Under the pieces are notes generated by a model that saw nothing but the letters and a program-made list of their open reading frames with translations, did not search any database and had not been told where the DNA came from. From SAR324 cluster bacterium (GTDB lineage Bacteria > SAR324 > NAC60-12): 64,000 nucleotides of DNA. Each line of letters begins with the position of its first letter. Position 1 is the stretch's first letter. The position numbers and the translations under genes were made by a program. Positions 34,938 to 43,175 of this stretch are shown here, piece after piece. The DNA lies in contig JADFZZ010000017.1 in the NCBI GenBank assembly GCA_015232315.1, positions 31,674-95,673 on the forward strand, written 5' to 3'.

Positions 34938-35302
34938 ATTAAGGTCTCCTATAGTTTTTTTGCAAAAAAATCATGCTAGGAAATGAGACAAACTCTAAAA
35001 AAGAGCAAGAAATTTTATGATTTTTTTTACAGTGAGATTCAGTCTGATGTAAAAAACTTGTTTTGAACAGGGGTTGAGTTAGATATTGAAACCGTTATCA
35101 GTATCACAAACCTTTTGTTGCTGTAAATTTTCTGGTGACGGCAACCGAATCAAGCCATCGCAAGGTGTCATTCCGTGCTTGACACGGAATCCATCGGCGC
35201 ACTCCTGGATCCCCGTTTTCACGCGGATGACATCGTGGCGGGCCACAGGATTTCATCACCAAATTATTTACAGCAGGAACCTTTTTAAAGGATGGCCTGA
35301 TC
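34938..35302. other. Non-coding region between cheY and coaBC
   Basis: About 365 bases with no convincing gene. It contains the palindromic repeat at 35166-35232. The frames that cross this repeat read as typical repeat translations (CHPRENGDPG and similar) and are not genes. Confidence 0.6.
35166..35232. repeat. REP-like palindromic element (67 bp)
   Basis: The outer ends TGTCATTCCG and GCGGATGACA are near-complementary. Inside, ATTCCGTG pairs with CACGGAAT around a short loop, and a second arm has ATCCCCG with CGCGGAT. This resembles the widespread intergenic family with TCATTCC and GGAATCC ends. Confidence 0.65.
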
Positions 35303-36544
35303 ATGTCATGGGATCTATCTCCACCAGAAAATTCAGCTTTGAAAGATCATGATGTCGCCCCGCAAGGACAACATCTGCAAGGAAAAAGGATCGCGCTTCT
35401 GATTTCCGGAAGCATTGCCGCCTATAGAACACCTGATCTGGTGCGGGATCTTCGTCGTGAAGGCGCGGATGTGGTGGTGTTTGCCACACAGGAAGGCCTC
35501 AGGTATGTGTCAAAAGAGTCGCTGGAATGGACCTCTTTGCATAAAGTCATCGACGAGTTCACTGCGGAGGCGGAGCATTTAAGCGATACTTTTCCGTTTG
35601 ATGCCTGGCTGGTGGCCCCTGCCACTTACTCTGTTATCAATAAAATGGCCTGCGGCATTGCGGATTCCGTGGTGACTTCCACGCTGGCCTCCGCTCTGGG
35701 CAAACTGGAACGATTTCATAAACCTGTTTTGCTGGCTCCGGCCATGCACGGTTCCATGCACAACAGCATTCTGACCAAATCCATGGGAGAATTACAGCAG
35801 AAAGGTGTCATCCTGATCCCGCCACGTCAGGAAAATGGCAAAAACAATCTGCCATCCAACGAGATACTGACAGCTCATACAATCCGCGCCCTGAATCAAT
35901 CGAAGCTCAACGAGAAATCAATCTTGATCACTGGCGGCCCCACCCCTGTACCCATCGACCACATCCGCCGGATAACGACCCATTTCACGGGTGCGCTTGC
36001 CATTGAAATTGCTCGCGAAGCGTGGTTTCGTGGTGCCGATGTCCATTTGCTTCTGGGAAAAGGAAGCAACACGCCCCCGGTATTTCTTCAATCACAGATA
36101 GTCTCGACCTTTGACGAGTATAAAACCCGGATTTTAGAAGCCTTGACACGTCAGACCTTTCATTGTGGCATTTTTTCCGCGGCGGTAGCCGATTATCAAC
36201 CCGAAATGATTCATCCCGGAAAAATCCCCAGTGGAACCGCTGAATTGTCATTGAAGCTGGTTCCTACCCCAAAAGTAATCCAACTGGTTCGTCAACAATT
36301 TCCTGAACTGTTCATGGTTACTTTCAAATATGAGGAAAATCTGTCACATCAGGCTTTGATGAGCATCGCCCGAAAACGACTCGAACAAAATTATAACCTC
36401 GTTGTTGCCAACCGGGGTGAAGAATCAGGACCCCATGGGGAGCAGGTTGCCTGGTTGGTAGCGCCCGGACTTGAGGAAGTTTCTGCCACTGGTAAACCAC
36501 AAATTGCCAAAGCCTTGATCAATTATCTGGAAAACAGCCTTTGA
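35303..36544 (+). CDS. CoaBC-like phosphopantothenoylcysteine synthase/decarboxylase, divergent
   Basis: A 413-residue two-domain protein. The N-terminal flavoprotein (about 28-200) has ALLISGSIAAYRTPDLVRDLRREGADV, LVAPATYSVINKMACGIADSV and APAMHGSMHN. The C-terminal synthase half has ITGGPTPVPIDHIRRITTHFTGALA and FSAAVADYQPEM. The motif PAMN, whose Asn acts in decarboxylation, is PAMH here, and ITN-SSG of the synthase is ITTHFTG. Some archaeal-type enzymes also carry His there. It probably serves CoA synthesis together with panC, but the substitutions make a changed role possible. Confidence 0.75.
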   Translation: MSWDLSPPENSALKDHDVAPQGQHLQGKRIALLISGSIAAYRTPDLVRDLRREGADVVVFATQEGLRYVSKESLEWTSLHKVIDEFTAEAEHLSDTFPFDAWLVAPATYSVINKMACGIADSVVTSTLASALGKLERFHKPVLLAPAMHGSMHNSILTKSMGELQQKGVILIPPRQENGKNNLPSNEILTAHTIRALNQSKLNEKSILITGGPTPVPIDHIRRITTHFTGALAIEIAREAWFRGADVHLLLGKGSNTPPVFLQSQIVSTFDEYKTRILEALTRQTFHCGIFSAAVADYQPEMIHPGKIPSGTAELSLKLVPTPKVIQLVRQQFPELFMVTFKYEENLSHQALMSIARKRLEQNYNLVVANRGEESGPHGEQVAWLVAPGLEEVSATGKPQIAKALINYLENSL

Positions 36545-37290
36545 AACACATGAAATTTTTCCTTGGAGCACTTCTCTGGATGCTGTCCGGAATCCACTCA
36601 CTGAAGGCCCAACCTCCCGTGATTTCTACGACGCCTGAGCAGAATCATGACCTTTTTGAATGGGTCACGATCACTTTTCAGGAAGTTCTCCATTCTGATT
36701 CCGCCATCCACAATGTGCAAAAAGCGATTGAAGGCAGAACCTCACTCAAACTGAATCCGGTCCGGAAACGCGTTCAGTTTTCTCTTGAAAATCTGCGTAA
36801 ATATCCCTTTTTGCATCTGGAAATGTGCCGGGAACCCCCGGTCCTCAAGCTTGCTGAAAAATTTGCCTGGAGAGATTTTTTCAATAGTGGCGGCACCTTG
36901 TTTCTGGACGCATGCTCTGGAAGCAATCCCGTCATTTCACAGTGGAAACAGTGGGGGGAGCAGATCTTTGCCAATTCAGGCTGGGTTCCGCTCAACAGCA
37001 GTCATACCCTTTCGTTCAGTTTTTATCTGCTTGAAAAAAAAATGCGCTATGCCCGGGGCGGAAATCCGGTCTCGGTGCTGGAAAATGATGGCCGCTTCAT
37101 CATAATACTCAATCAGTCAACCGCCTGGAACTGGAACTCTTTTGTCGCGTCAGAAGTCAGCCCCTTGTTGAATGAATTTCCCCTGGAACTTCATTTGAGA
37201 TTTTATGTGAATCTGTTGATGTATCTCCAGACAGGAAATTACAAAAGCGATCAACTGCATTTACCAACCATTCTGCTAAGACGCCGGTGA
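36541..37290 (+). CDS. Exported DUF4159 domain protein
   Basis: A 249-residue protein with a signal peptide (about 1-24, ending SLKAQPP). KYPFLHLEMCREPPVLKLAEKF and FFNSGGTLFLDACSGSNP correspond to the DUF4159 core, a flavodoxin-like or GATase-like fold often found with von Willebrand and AAA ATPase proteins. A TTG at 36541 overlapping the coaBC stop is used because GGA lies nine bases before it; an ATG at 36550 is also possible. Function unknown. Confidence 0.65.
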   Translation: MKHMKFFLGALLWMLSGIHSLKAQPPVISTTPEQNHDLFEWVTITFQEVLHSDSAIHNVQKAIEGRTSLKLNPVRKRVQFSLENLRKYPFLHLEMCREPPVLKLAEKFAWRDFFNSGGTLFLDACSGSNPVISQWKQWGEQIFANSGWVPLNSSHTLSFSFYLLEKKMRYARGGNPVSVLENDGRFIIILNQSTAWNWNSFVASEVSPLLNEFPLELHLRFYVNLLMYLQTGNYKSDQLHLPTILLRRR

Positions 37291-37291
37291 T

Positions 37292-38110
37292 ATGAAATTT
37301 TTTCACAAGGGGTTCGTCCTGACAGGGTGCTTCCTGCTTTCTGCCTGTGGATGGACCCATTCCACCCATCATAACGAATCTCGTTTTCCTCACCCACCGG
37401 CGTGTGTCAATGCCTATGTGGATCAGATCGATGACATCACGATCCTGCGAATCTTCCCCCACAATTCTGATGCCTACACCCAGGGACTTTTGATCCATCA
37501 GGGAGAATTGTTTGAAAGTACAGGTTTGTATGGGCATTCTTCACTACGCAAAGTGGAGTTGGCAACAGGCACTGTTCTTAGCAAAATTTCGCTTGACAGC
37601 CAGTGGTTTGCTGAAGGTCTCACCTTGTTTGACAACCGGCTTTATCAACTCACATGGCGTGAAAAAACCGGCTTTATTTATGATGTTGCCACCTTCGAAC
37701 AAAGCGGAACCTTTGACTATCAAACAGAGGGCTGGGGATTGACCCAGGATGGCACCCATCTGATCATGAGCGATGGCTCATCAACCCTTTATTTCCTTGA
37801 CCCTCACACAAGGGCGATCATAAAAACGCTGGAGGTCCGGCAACAAAACTGTGCGGTGACCCGGTTGAATGAACTGGAATATGTAGAGGGAGAGATCTGG
37901 GCCAATGTCTGGCAAACAGATTTTATTGTGCGGATTGATCATGAAACAGGAAATGTTTTGGGCTGGATCAATCTTCAAAGCTTATGGAATGAAGCGTTGG
38001 GAGCCACAGCCGAAGTATTGAATGGCATTGCCTATGATCCTGACAAACGCACACTGCTGGTCACCGGCAAACGTTGGAACAAACTGTTCGAGATCAGGAA
38101 AAACCCCTGA
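37292..38110 (+). CDS. Glutaminyl-peptide cyclotransferase, lipoprotein
   Basis: Forms pyroglutamate at protein N-termini. The 272-residue protein has a signal peptide with lipobox LSAC (Cys19). Family motifs follow in order: AYTQGLLIHQGELFESTGLYGHSSLRKVELATG, LYQLTWREKTGFIYDV, TEGWGLTQDGTHLIMSDGS, LNELEYVEGEIWANVWQTD and VLNGIAYDPDKRTLLVTGKRW. These define the plant/bacterial beta-propeller glutamine cyclase family. It lies one base after the DUF4159 gene, so both probably share a transcript with coaBC. Confidence 0.93.
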   Translation: MKFFHKGFVLTGCFLLSACGWTHSTHHNESRFPHPPACVNAYVDQIDDITILRIFPHNSDAYTQGLLIHQGELFESTGLYGHSSLRKVELATGTVLSKISLDSQWFAEGLTLFDNRLYQLTWREKTGFIYDVATFEQSGTFDYQTEGWGLTQDGTHLIMSDGSSTLYFLDPHTRAIIKTLEVRQQNCAVTRLNELEYVEGEIWANVWQTDFIVRIDHETGNVLGWINLQSLWNEALGATAEVLNGIAYDPDKRTLLVTGKRWNKLFEIRKNP

Positions 38111-38321
38111 ATTTCACTGTACCTGTGGGCCGCTGTTGGGAGTTGACCACTTTTTCGGCCCTGTGTCAAAAAATGGATCTTTGCTGTTCCACCTGATTTG
38201 TGTTTTATTCTGTAGGAGCCGACCTGTGTGTCTGTCCCGGAGCAGGACGCATACAGAGGTTCGCCCTTACAATCTCATCAGGCATTATGTCGTCTGAACA
38301 ACACTACTCACTGGAATCTTT

Positions 38322-40634
38322 ATGAACATATCACGACTGACATTCTGCATTGCGTTCATTCTTTCAGGCATCATTCCTGTTCCAGGCAGTTATGCCCAGC
38401 AATTGCCTTCTCTTGATAGTGTTACGCTACAACTCAAGTGGAAACACCAATTCCAGTTTGCAGGGTATTATGCCGCAGTGGAAAAGGGTTTTTTCCAGGA
38501 GGAAGGACTGGCTGTCAAAATTCTGGAAGCGCCTGCGGATGGCAGTTCTTTTGAGCCTGTTCTGGCTGGTGAAGCAGAGTTTGGAATTGCCATGTCCGAT
38601 TTGATTCTTCTGCGTGCCAAAGGTCATCCCGTTGTGGCCTTAGGTGCCATTTACCAGCACTCGCCCCTGATTGTGCTGGCACCGGAAAAAAGTGGAATTG
38701 ACACCGTGCATGATCTGCTCAACCGGAAACTCATGATCGAGCACCATGCCGCTGAAATTCTAGCCTATCTGGAAACTGAAAATCTACCTGCCTCCAAACT
38801 GATTTTATATCCGCATACGTTTGATATCTCACAAATCCTTAACGGCGACATTGACGCGATGACTGCATATTCCACCGATGAACCCTTCTTGTTAAAAGAA
38901 AAAGGCATCAAATATAACGTCTTTTCGGCAAGAGCGGGTGGCATAGATTTTTATGGAGACATTCTGTTCACCATGGAAGAACAGATTAAAAAACATCCAA
39001 AGCGGGTCCTTGGATTTCTCAAGGCTTCCACCAGGGGTTGGGAATATGCGCTGAATCATTCTGAGGAAATCATTGAATTGATCCTGACCCATTACAGCCG
39101 GCGACATTCCAGAGAACATTTGAAATTTGAGGCGGATCAAACCAAACATCTGATTATTTCCGATGTGGTGGAAGTGGGTTACATGAACCCCGGTCGCTGG
39201 AAGCATATTTCTGAGATATATCGCAAAATGAACATGATCTCCGGAGATGTTTCTCTCGATGAGTTTCTGTATGATAAAAACCCCCTACCCGATTTAAGCT
39301 GGTTCTATTGGACTCTTGCCGGACTGACTTTTCTTGGATCTCTTGGATTTATGGTTTCTGCCAGATTCTATAAACTGAACCGAAACCTTGCTCTGGAAAT
39401 CAAGCAACGCGAAGAATTGCAAAACAAACTGTTTGAAAGTGAACGCTCCAAATCAAATCTGCTGAAAAATTTGCAGGGCATGGCATACCGTTGTCGCAAT
39501 GATCTGCACTGGACCATGAAATACGTCAGTGACGGTTGTGAAGACCTCACAGGATACCAGGCAGAAGCACTTCTGGAAAATGCTCAGTTATCGTACAATG
39601 ATATCATTTTGCGCGAAGATAAATCCATGGTGAGTTCAAACATTAATGAGGCACTCAGGGAATTCAGACCATATCAACTGACTTATCGGATAAAAACCAG
39701 GACTGGAATTGTGAAATGGGTTTGGGAACAGGGAAGGGGCATTTTTTCTCCGGAGGGAGATCTGCTATATCTGGAAGGCTTCATCACGGATATCAGCCTT
39801 CAGAAAAAAGTTGAGGAAGAAAAAGAACAGGCGTTGGATAAACTTGAAGAACAATCGCGGTTGCTGGAAGAAAAATCCGGACAACTTGAAACCCACAACA
39901 GACAGATGCTCCGTGATCTGAACTTAGCCGGAGGAATTCAGAGACATTTGTTCCAGACTGATGATGTTCCGGCTTTTATCACCATTGCCACCTGTTTTAT
40001 TCCCTATTCCCACATTTCAGGGGACATCTATAAAATCTATATGAATTCCAACAACCACCTGAATTTATTTATCGGGGACGGAACAGGGCATGGTCTCGAA
40101 GCCGCGCTGTCTACCATGATGGTCAATGCCCTGCTGACACAGTATCCCGATGAAAGACCCATGCAGTTACTACGCTCTGTGAATAAGGTGCTTGAAAAAA
40201 ACTGGCCCATTGATCGTTTGATGTCGGCAATGCATCTCCAGATCCATGAATCCGGTGAAGCACTTCTGGCAACGGCCGGACATCCGCCGCTTTTAATTGT
40301 CTCACCCAATGGTAATGTCAATTTCTGGTTTTCCAGCAATCCCTTCCTGGGGGTTGGTGTAGACACCTTTTTCCAGCATGAAGAACAACAGTTTGTGTTA
40401 TCCCCGGGAGATCGTGGATTGCTTTATACAGATGGGATCATTGAATGGATGAATCAGGATGAGGAACAGTTTGGAGTTGATGCTCTGGCAAAATTTTTCC
40501 AGGAGCACCGCACGATGGATCCTGATGAGTTTCTGCAAACATTACTGAACCATGTCGCTCAGAACCATGCACCAGGAATACCGCTCTCCGACGATCTGAC
40601 AATGATTTTGTTTGAGTTTCACGGAGTTGCCTGA
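38322..40634 (+). CDS. NMT1-type sensor with PAS and SpoIIE-like phosphatase output
   Basis: A 770-residue membrane signalling protein. It has a signal peptide (about 1-25), then a periplasmic ThiY/NMT1 substrate-binding domain (about 32-290: LQLKWKHQFQFAGYYAAVEKGFF), which in transporters binds pyrimidine precursors. A transmembrane helix lies about 328-347. A PAS domain with PAC follows (about 375-500), then a coiled coil. A PP2C/SpoIIE phosphatase domain ends the protein (about 535-768), with HISGDIYK, FIGDGTGHGLEAAL, TAGHPPLL, LYTDGI and SDDLTMI. Such proteins sense a ligand and dephosphorylate an anti-sigma-factor antagonist. No partner is in the window. Confidence 0.88.
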   Translation: MNISRLTFCIAFILSGIIPVPGSYAQQLPSLDSVTLQLKWKHQFQFAGYYAAVEKGFFQEEGLAVKILEAPADGSSFEPVLAGEAEFGIAMSDLILLRAKGHPVVALGAIYQHSPLIVLAPEKSGIDTVHDLLNRKLMIEHHAAEILAYLETENLPASKLILYPHTFDISQILNGDIDAMTAYSTDEPFLLKEKGIKYNVFSARAGGIDFYGDILFTMEEQIKKHPKRVLGFLKASTRGWEYALNHSEEIIELILTHYSRRHSREHLKFEADQTKHLIISDVVEVGYMNPGRWKHISEIYRKMNMISGDVSLDEFLYDKNPLPDLSWFYWTLAGLTFLGSLGFMVSARFYKLNRNLALEIKQREELQNKLFESERSKSNLLKNLQGMAYRCRNDLHWTMKYVSDGCEDLTGYQAEALLENAQLSYNDIILREDKSMVSSNINEALREFRPYQLTYRIKTRTGIVKWVWEQGRGIFSPEGDLLYLEGFITDISLQKKVEEEKEQALDKLEEQSRLLEEKSGQLETHNRQMLRDLNLAGGIQRHLFQTDDVPAFITIATCFIPYSHISGDIYKIYMNSNNHLNLFIGDGTGHGLEAALSTMMVNALLTQYPDERPMQLLRSVNKVLEKNWPIDRLMSAMHLQIHESGEALLATAGHPPLLIVSPNGNVNFWFSSNPFLGVGVDTFFQHEEQQFVLSPGDRGLLYTDGIIEWMNQDEEQFGVDALAKFFQEHRTMDPDEFLQTLLNHVAQNHAPGIPLSDDLTMILFEFHGVA

Positions 40635-40720
40635 GCATCACAGGCCTTGCTCAAAAATGCTGAATCCGGAGTTTCATTTCCGTTCACCAGACAACCATCA
40701 TCTGACATATTTGTCTGCAA

Positions 40721-40739
40721 TGTGAGTTGGTTACTCACA
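40721..40739 (+). promoter_or_regulatory. Inverted repeat upstream of the hemerythrin operon
   Basis: TGTGAGT (40721-40727) and ACTCACA (40733-40739) form a perfect 7-base inverted repeat about 100 bases before the start codon. A regulator dimer, perhaps of the CRP/FNR superfamily, could bind; the spacing is not that of classic CRP. Confidence 0.4.
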
Positions 40740-40839
40740 CTGAATATATATCCAAATATTAACTGGTCTTTTTAATAGTATTTTTTATGTTTCACCTCTT
40801 CTTTCTGAACGTACAAACGATAACATCCATGGGAGGTTT

Positions 40840-41517
40840 ATGCACCAGGTAGTGAAGCTTTCATCCATATTGCCCGAGAATCATTTTCAGACAGTTCTGG
40901 ATGCGTTCAAATCTTTGAAACAGGGAGAGGCGCTGATCCTTGAGAATACTCTTTCTCTCAGTCCTGTACTTCAAAAAATACAGGAATCCCTGTGGGGGCA
41001 ATATTCATGGACCCCTGTTTATTCCAAAGAGGGATCGTACACCGGTGAACTCATCAAAGCACCAGCCGCCATACACGCTGGAAAATCCGTCTCTGGTTTC
41101 ATGCAACAGGAACATGAACTTTGCGACAAATTTTATGCGGAGGGGGAATCAGCTCTCCTTGAAGGAAAATGGGATGCCGGGGAGCAGGATCTGCGGTCCT
41201 TTGAGATCAGCATGAGACGTCATTTCAACATGGAAGAAGACGTGTTGTTTCCCGCCTTCGAAGCAGAAACAGGCATGACCCGCGGGCCAACCCAGGTGAT
41301 GCGCATGGAACATGGGCAAATCAAAGGGATGCTGGATCAAATCAAAAACGCACTGGATGAACACGACACCGATCAGGTTCTTGGTCTTGGGGAGACACTG
41401 CTGATCCTGATGCAACAACACAACGCCAAAGAAGAAAACATGCTGTATCCCATGTGTGACCAACATTTGAGAAGTGTTGAAGGGCTTTTGAAAGAAATGC
41501 AACAGACGGATGTATGA
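40840..41517 (+). CDS. DUF2249-hemerythrin fusion protein
   Basis: A 225-residue protein. The N-terminal DUF2249 part (about 1-75) has HFQTVLDAFKSLKQGEALIL. The C-terminal HHE hemerythrin domain (about 85-215) has di-iron ligands in QQEHELCDKFY, SMRRHFNMEEDVLFPAFE, RMEHGQIKGML and QQHNAKEENMLYPMCD. Such proteins bind O2 or NO, or repair iron-sulphur clusters. GGGAGG precedes the ATG. The next gene overlaps its stop by four bases. With the NnrS-like gene it suggests an NO- or O2-response operon. Confidence 0.88.
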   Translation: MHQVVKLSSILPENHFQTVLDAFKSLKQGEALILENTLSLSPVLQKIQESLWGQYSWTPVYSKEGSYTGELIKAPAAIHAGKSVSGFMQQEHELCDKFYAEGESALLEGKWDAGEQDLRSFEISMRRHFNMEEDVLFPAFEAETGMTRGPTQVMRMEHGQIKGMLDQIKNALDEHDTDQVLGLGETLLILMQQHNAKEENMLYPMCDQHLRSVEGLLKEMQQTDV

Positions 41518-41771
41518 CTAAAACCTTGAAAAACACACAGGGAAACCAAATCATTCTCACCATTGATTGCAGGGAATTGTTGCCGCCGGAACCCTTGGTG
41601 AGAGTGTTGGAAGCACTCAATGTGCTGGAAGAAAACCAGACTTTACGGATGCTCCACAGACAAAAGCCCTGTTTGCTGTTTGATAAACTGGACGAACGCG
41701 AACTGACGTATCACCTGACAGAATTTGAAGATGGTTCCATCGAACTGGACATCTGGAAAGATCCCTCATGA
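41514..41771 (+). CDS. DUF2249 domain protein
   Basis: An 85-residue protein: IILTIDCRELLPPEPLVRVLEAL, RMLHRQKPCLLFDKLDERELTYHLTEFEDG and a WK end. This is the DUF2249 fold, a small TusA-like alpha/beta domain. Stand-alone copies usually accompany hemerythrin and nitric-oxide related genes. It overlaps both neighbours by four bases, so the three genes are translated together. Confidence 0.8.
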   Translation: MTKTLKNTQGNQIILTIDCRELLPPEPLVRVLEALNVLEENQTLRMLHRQKPCLLFDKLDERELTYHLTEFEDGSIELDIWKDPS

Positions 41772-43042
41772 GAACCTCCGGTCTCAGTCTTGAACAAGCT
41801 CCTCCCGAAGATATTCCCTTCCGTTTTTTTATCATGGCTCCCGTTTACGGAATATTGGCGGGAATGCTGCTCTTGTGGAAAGGCCTCTCCCTGTTTCAAT
41901 CTCAATGGAGCCTTGAAACAGTCAGTCTGACACATCTCCTTACCCTGGGCTGGCTGACCATGATCATGATGGGGGCTTTTTATCAGATGGTTCCTGTTCT
42001 TGTCGGAAATAAAGTGCCGGCAATTGTACTGGCCCGTTGGGTTCATGCTCTGCTGAATCTCGGGATAGCGGGATTGACTGGTGGAATGCTCTGGTTTCAT
42101 CGTCCGGTACTGACAGTGGCATTCCTCTGCCTGATGCTGGCATTTGTTTTGTTTTTAACACAGATCGCCATTGCCCTCTGGACTGTTAAAGCTGACAAGC
42201 CTGTTGTTCATGCCATGAGAATTTCTGTCGCAAGTGGTAGTGTCGTGGTTGGTCTCGGATTGTTCATGCTGTCACGTTATCTGGGTTGGAACACCCTCGC
42301 TTTTTCGCCGTCAACCATGCGGACAATCCATGTGTCATGGGCCTTTACCGGCTGGATTGGCTGTCTGATTGCGGGGGTGGGCTTTCATGTCATCCCCATG
42401 TTTTATCTTACAGGCGCGTTCCCGGGACGCACAGCCCACTGGATTTTGACAGGATTGGCAATCAGCCTGATTCTGGTTTCAATCTGCCTGGCAACGGAAT
42501 CTTCAGGATGGTGGTTGGCTTTGTGCGTGCTTCCCGGAATAGCCGGCTTTCTGATGTTTTCGGGAAAAATGCTGGAGATGCTTTTTCGCAGGAAACGCAA
42601 GATACAGGATTCACCCCTCTTGTTCTGGCAGCAGGGATTGTTTTTTCTGATTGCAAGCTGTCTACTGGTTTGGGTTGCCATCTGGAATGAATTGCCGCAG
42701 ATGCCTCTTCTGCTGGGCGCTGTTTTTCTGGCAGGTTTCGCCATGTCCATCACGCAGGGGATGCTTTATAAAATTGTTCCGTTCCTGATCTGGTTTCACC
42801 GTTTCAGTTCGCTTGCAGGCAAAATCAAAATTCCGTTGCTAAAAGATATCCTCTCAGACCGCCATGCCCGGGGGCAATGGTTTTGTTATGCCGGTTTTAC
42901 AGGTTTGGTGCTGCCGGGAATTCTATTTCAATCCAGCGAAATGATCAGGGTTGCGGGATTTTTGCTGATAATTTCTTCATCCTTTCTATTCATCAACCTG
43001 TTCAAAGCCTACCGGATCGCCCAACCAATAGTCGCCCTTTAA
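41768..43042 (+). CDS. NnrS-like / haem-copper-oxidase-like membrane protein
   Basis: A 424-residue protein with about 12 transmembrane helices. Conserved His occur in LTHLLTLGWLTMIMMGAFYQMVPVL, ARWVHALLNL, RTIHVSWAFTGWIGCLIAGVGFHVIPMFYL and IWFHRFSSL, consistent with haem or copper ligands as in NnrS and relatives of cytochrome oxidase subunit I. NnrS proteins protect cells from nitric oxide. It is the last gene of a coupled trio with the hemerythrin fusion and DUF2249 genes. No catalytic cytochrome oxidase subunit II is present, so it is not a full oxidase. Confidence 0.75.
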   Translation: MRTSGLSLEQAPPEDIPFRFFIMAPVYGILAGMLLLWKGLSLFQSQWSLETVSLTHLLTLGWLTMIMMGAFYQMVPVLVGNKVPAIVLARWVHALLNLGIAGLTGGMLWFHRPVLTVAFLCLMLAFVLFLTQIAIALWTVKADKPVVHAMRISVASGSVVVGLGLFMLSRYLGWNTLAFSPSTMRTIHVSWAFTGWIGCLIAGVGFHVIPMFYLTGAFPGRTAHWILTGLAISLILVSICLATESSGWWLALCVLPGIAGFLMFSGKMLEMLFRRKRKIQDSPLLFWQQGLFFLIASCLLVWVAIWNELPQMPLLLGAVFLAGFAMSITQGMLYKIVPFLIWFHRFSSLAGKIKIPLLKDILSDRHARGQWFCYAGFTGLVLPGILFQSSEMIRVAGFLLIISSSFLFINLFKAYRIAQPIVAL

Positions 43043-43175
43043 CGTAGAACGAGTCATTCCCTTTTGCAAATTATGCAAATTTATCAGTTTTTCTCCTTCA
43101 CATTTGGTTTATTTTTTGCCAGAAGCAACATAATACCTGATATTTTATTCAACCCGATGAATCAAGGAGTCGCCT

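Noticed and set aside
35104..35385. Overlapping frames on both strands between cheY and coaBC, reading CHPRENGDPG and similar
   Set aside because: These are translations of the palindromic repeat at 35166-35232, a well-known source of false genes; no ribosome site or conserved domain.
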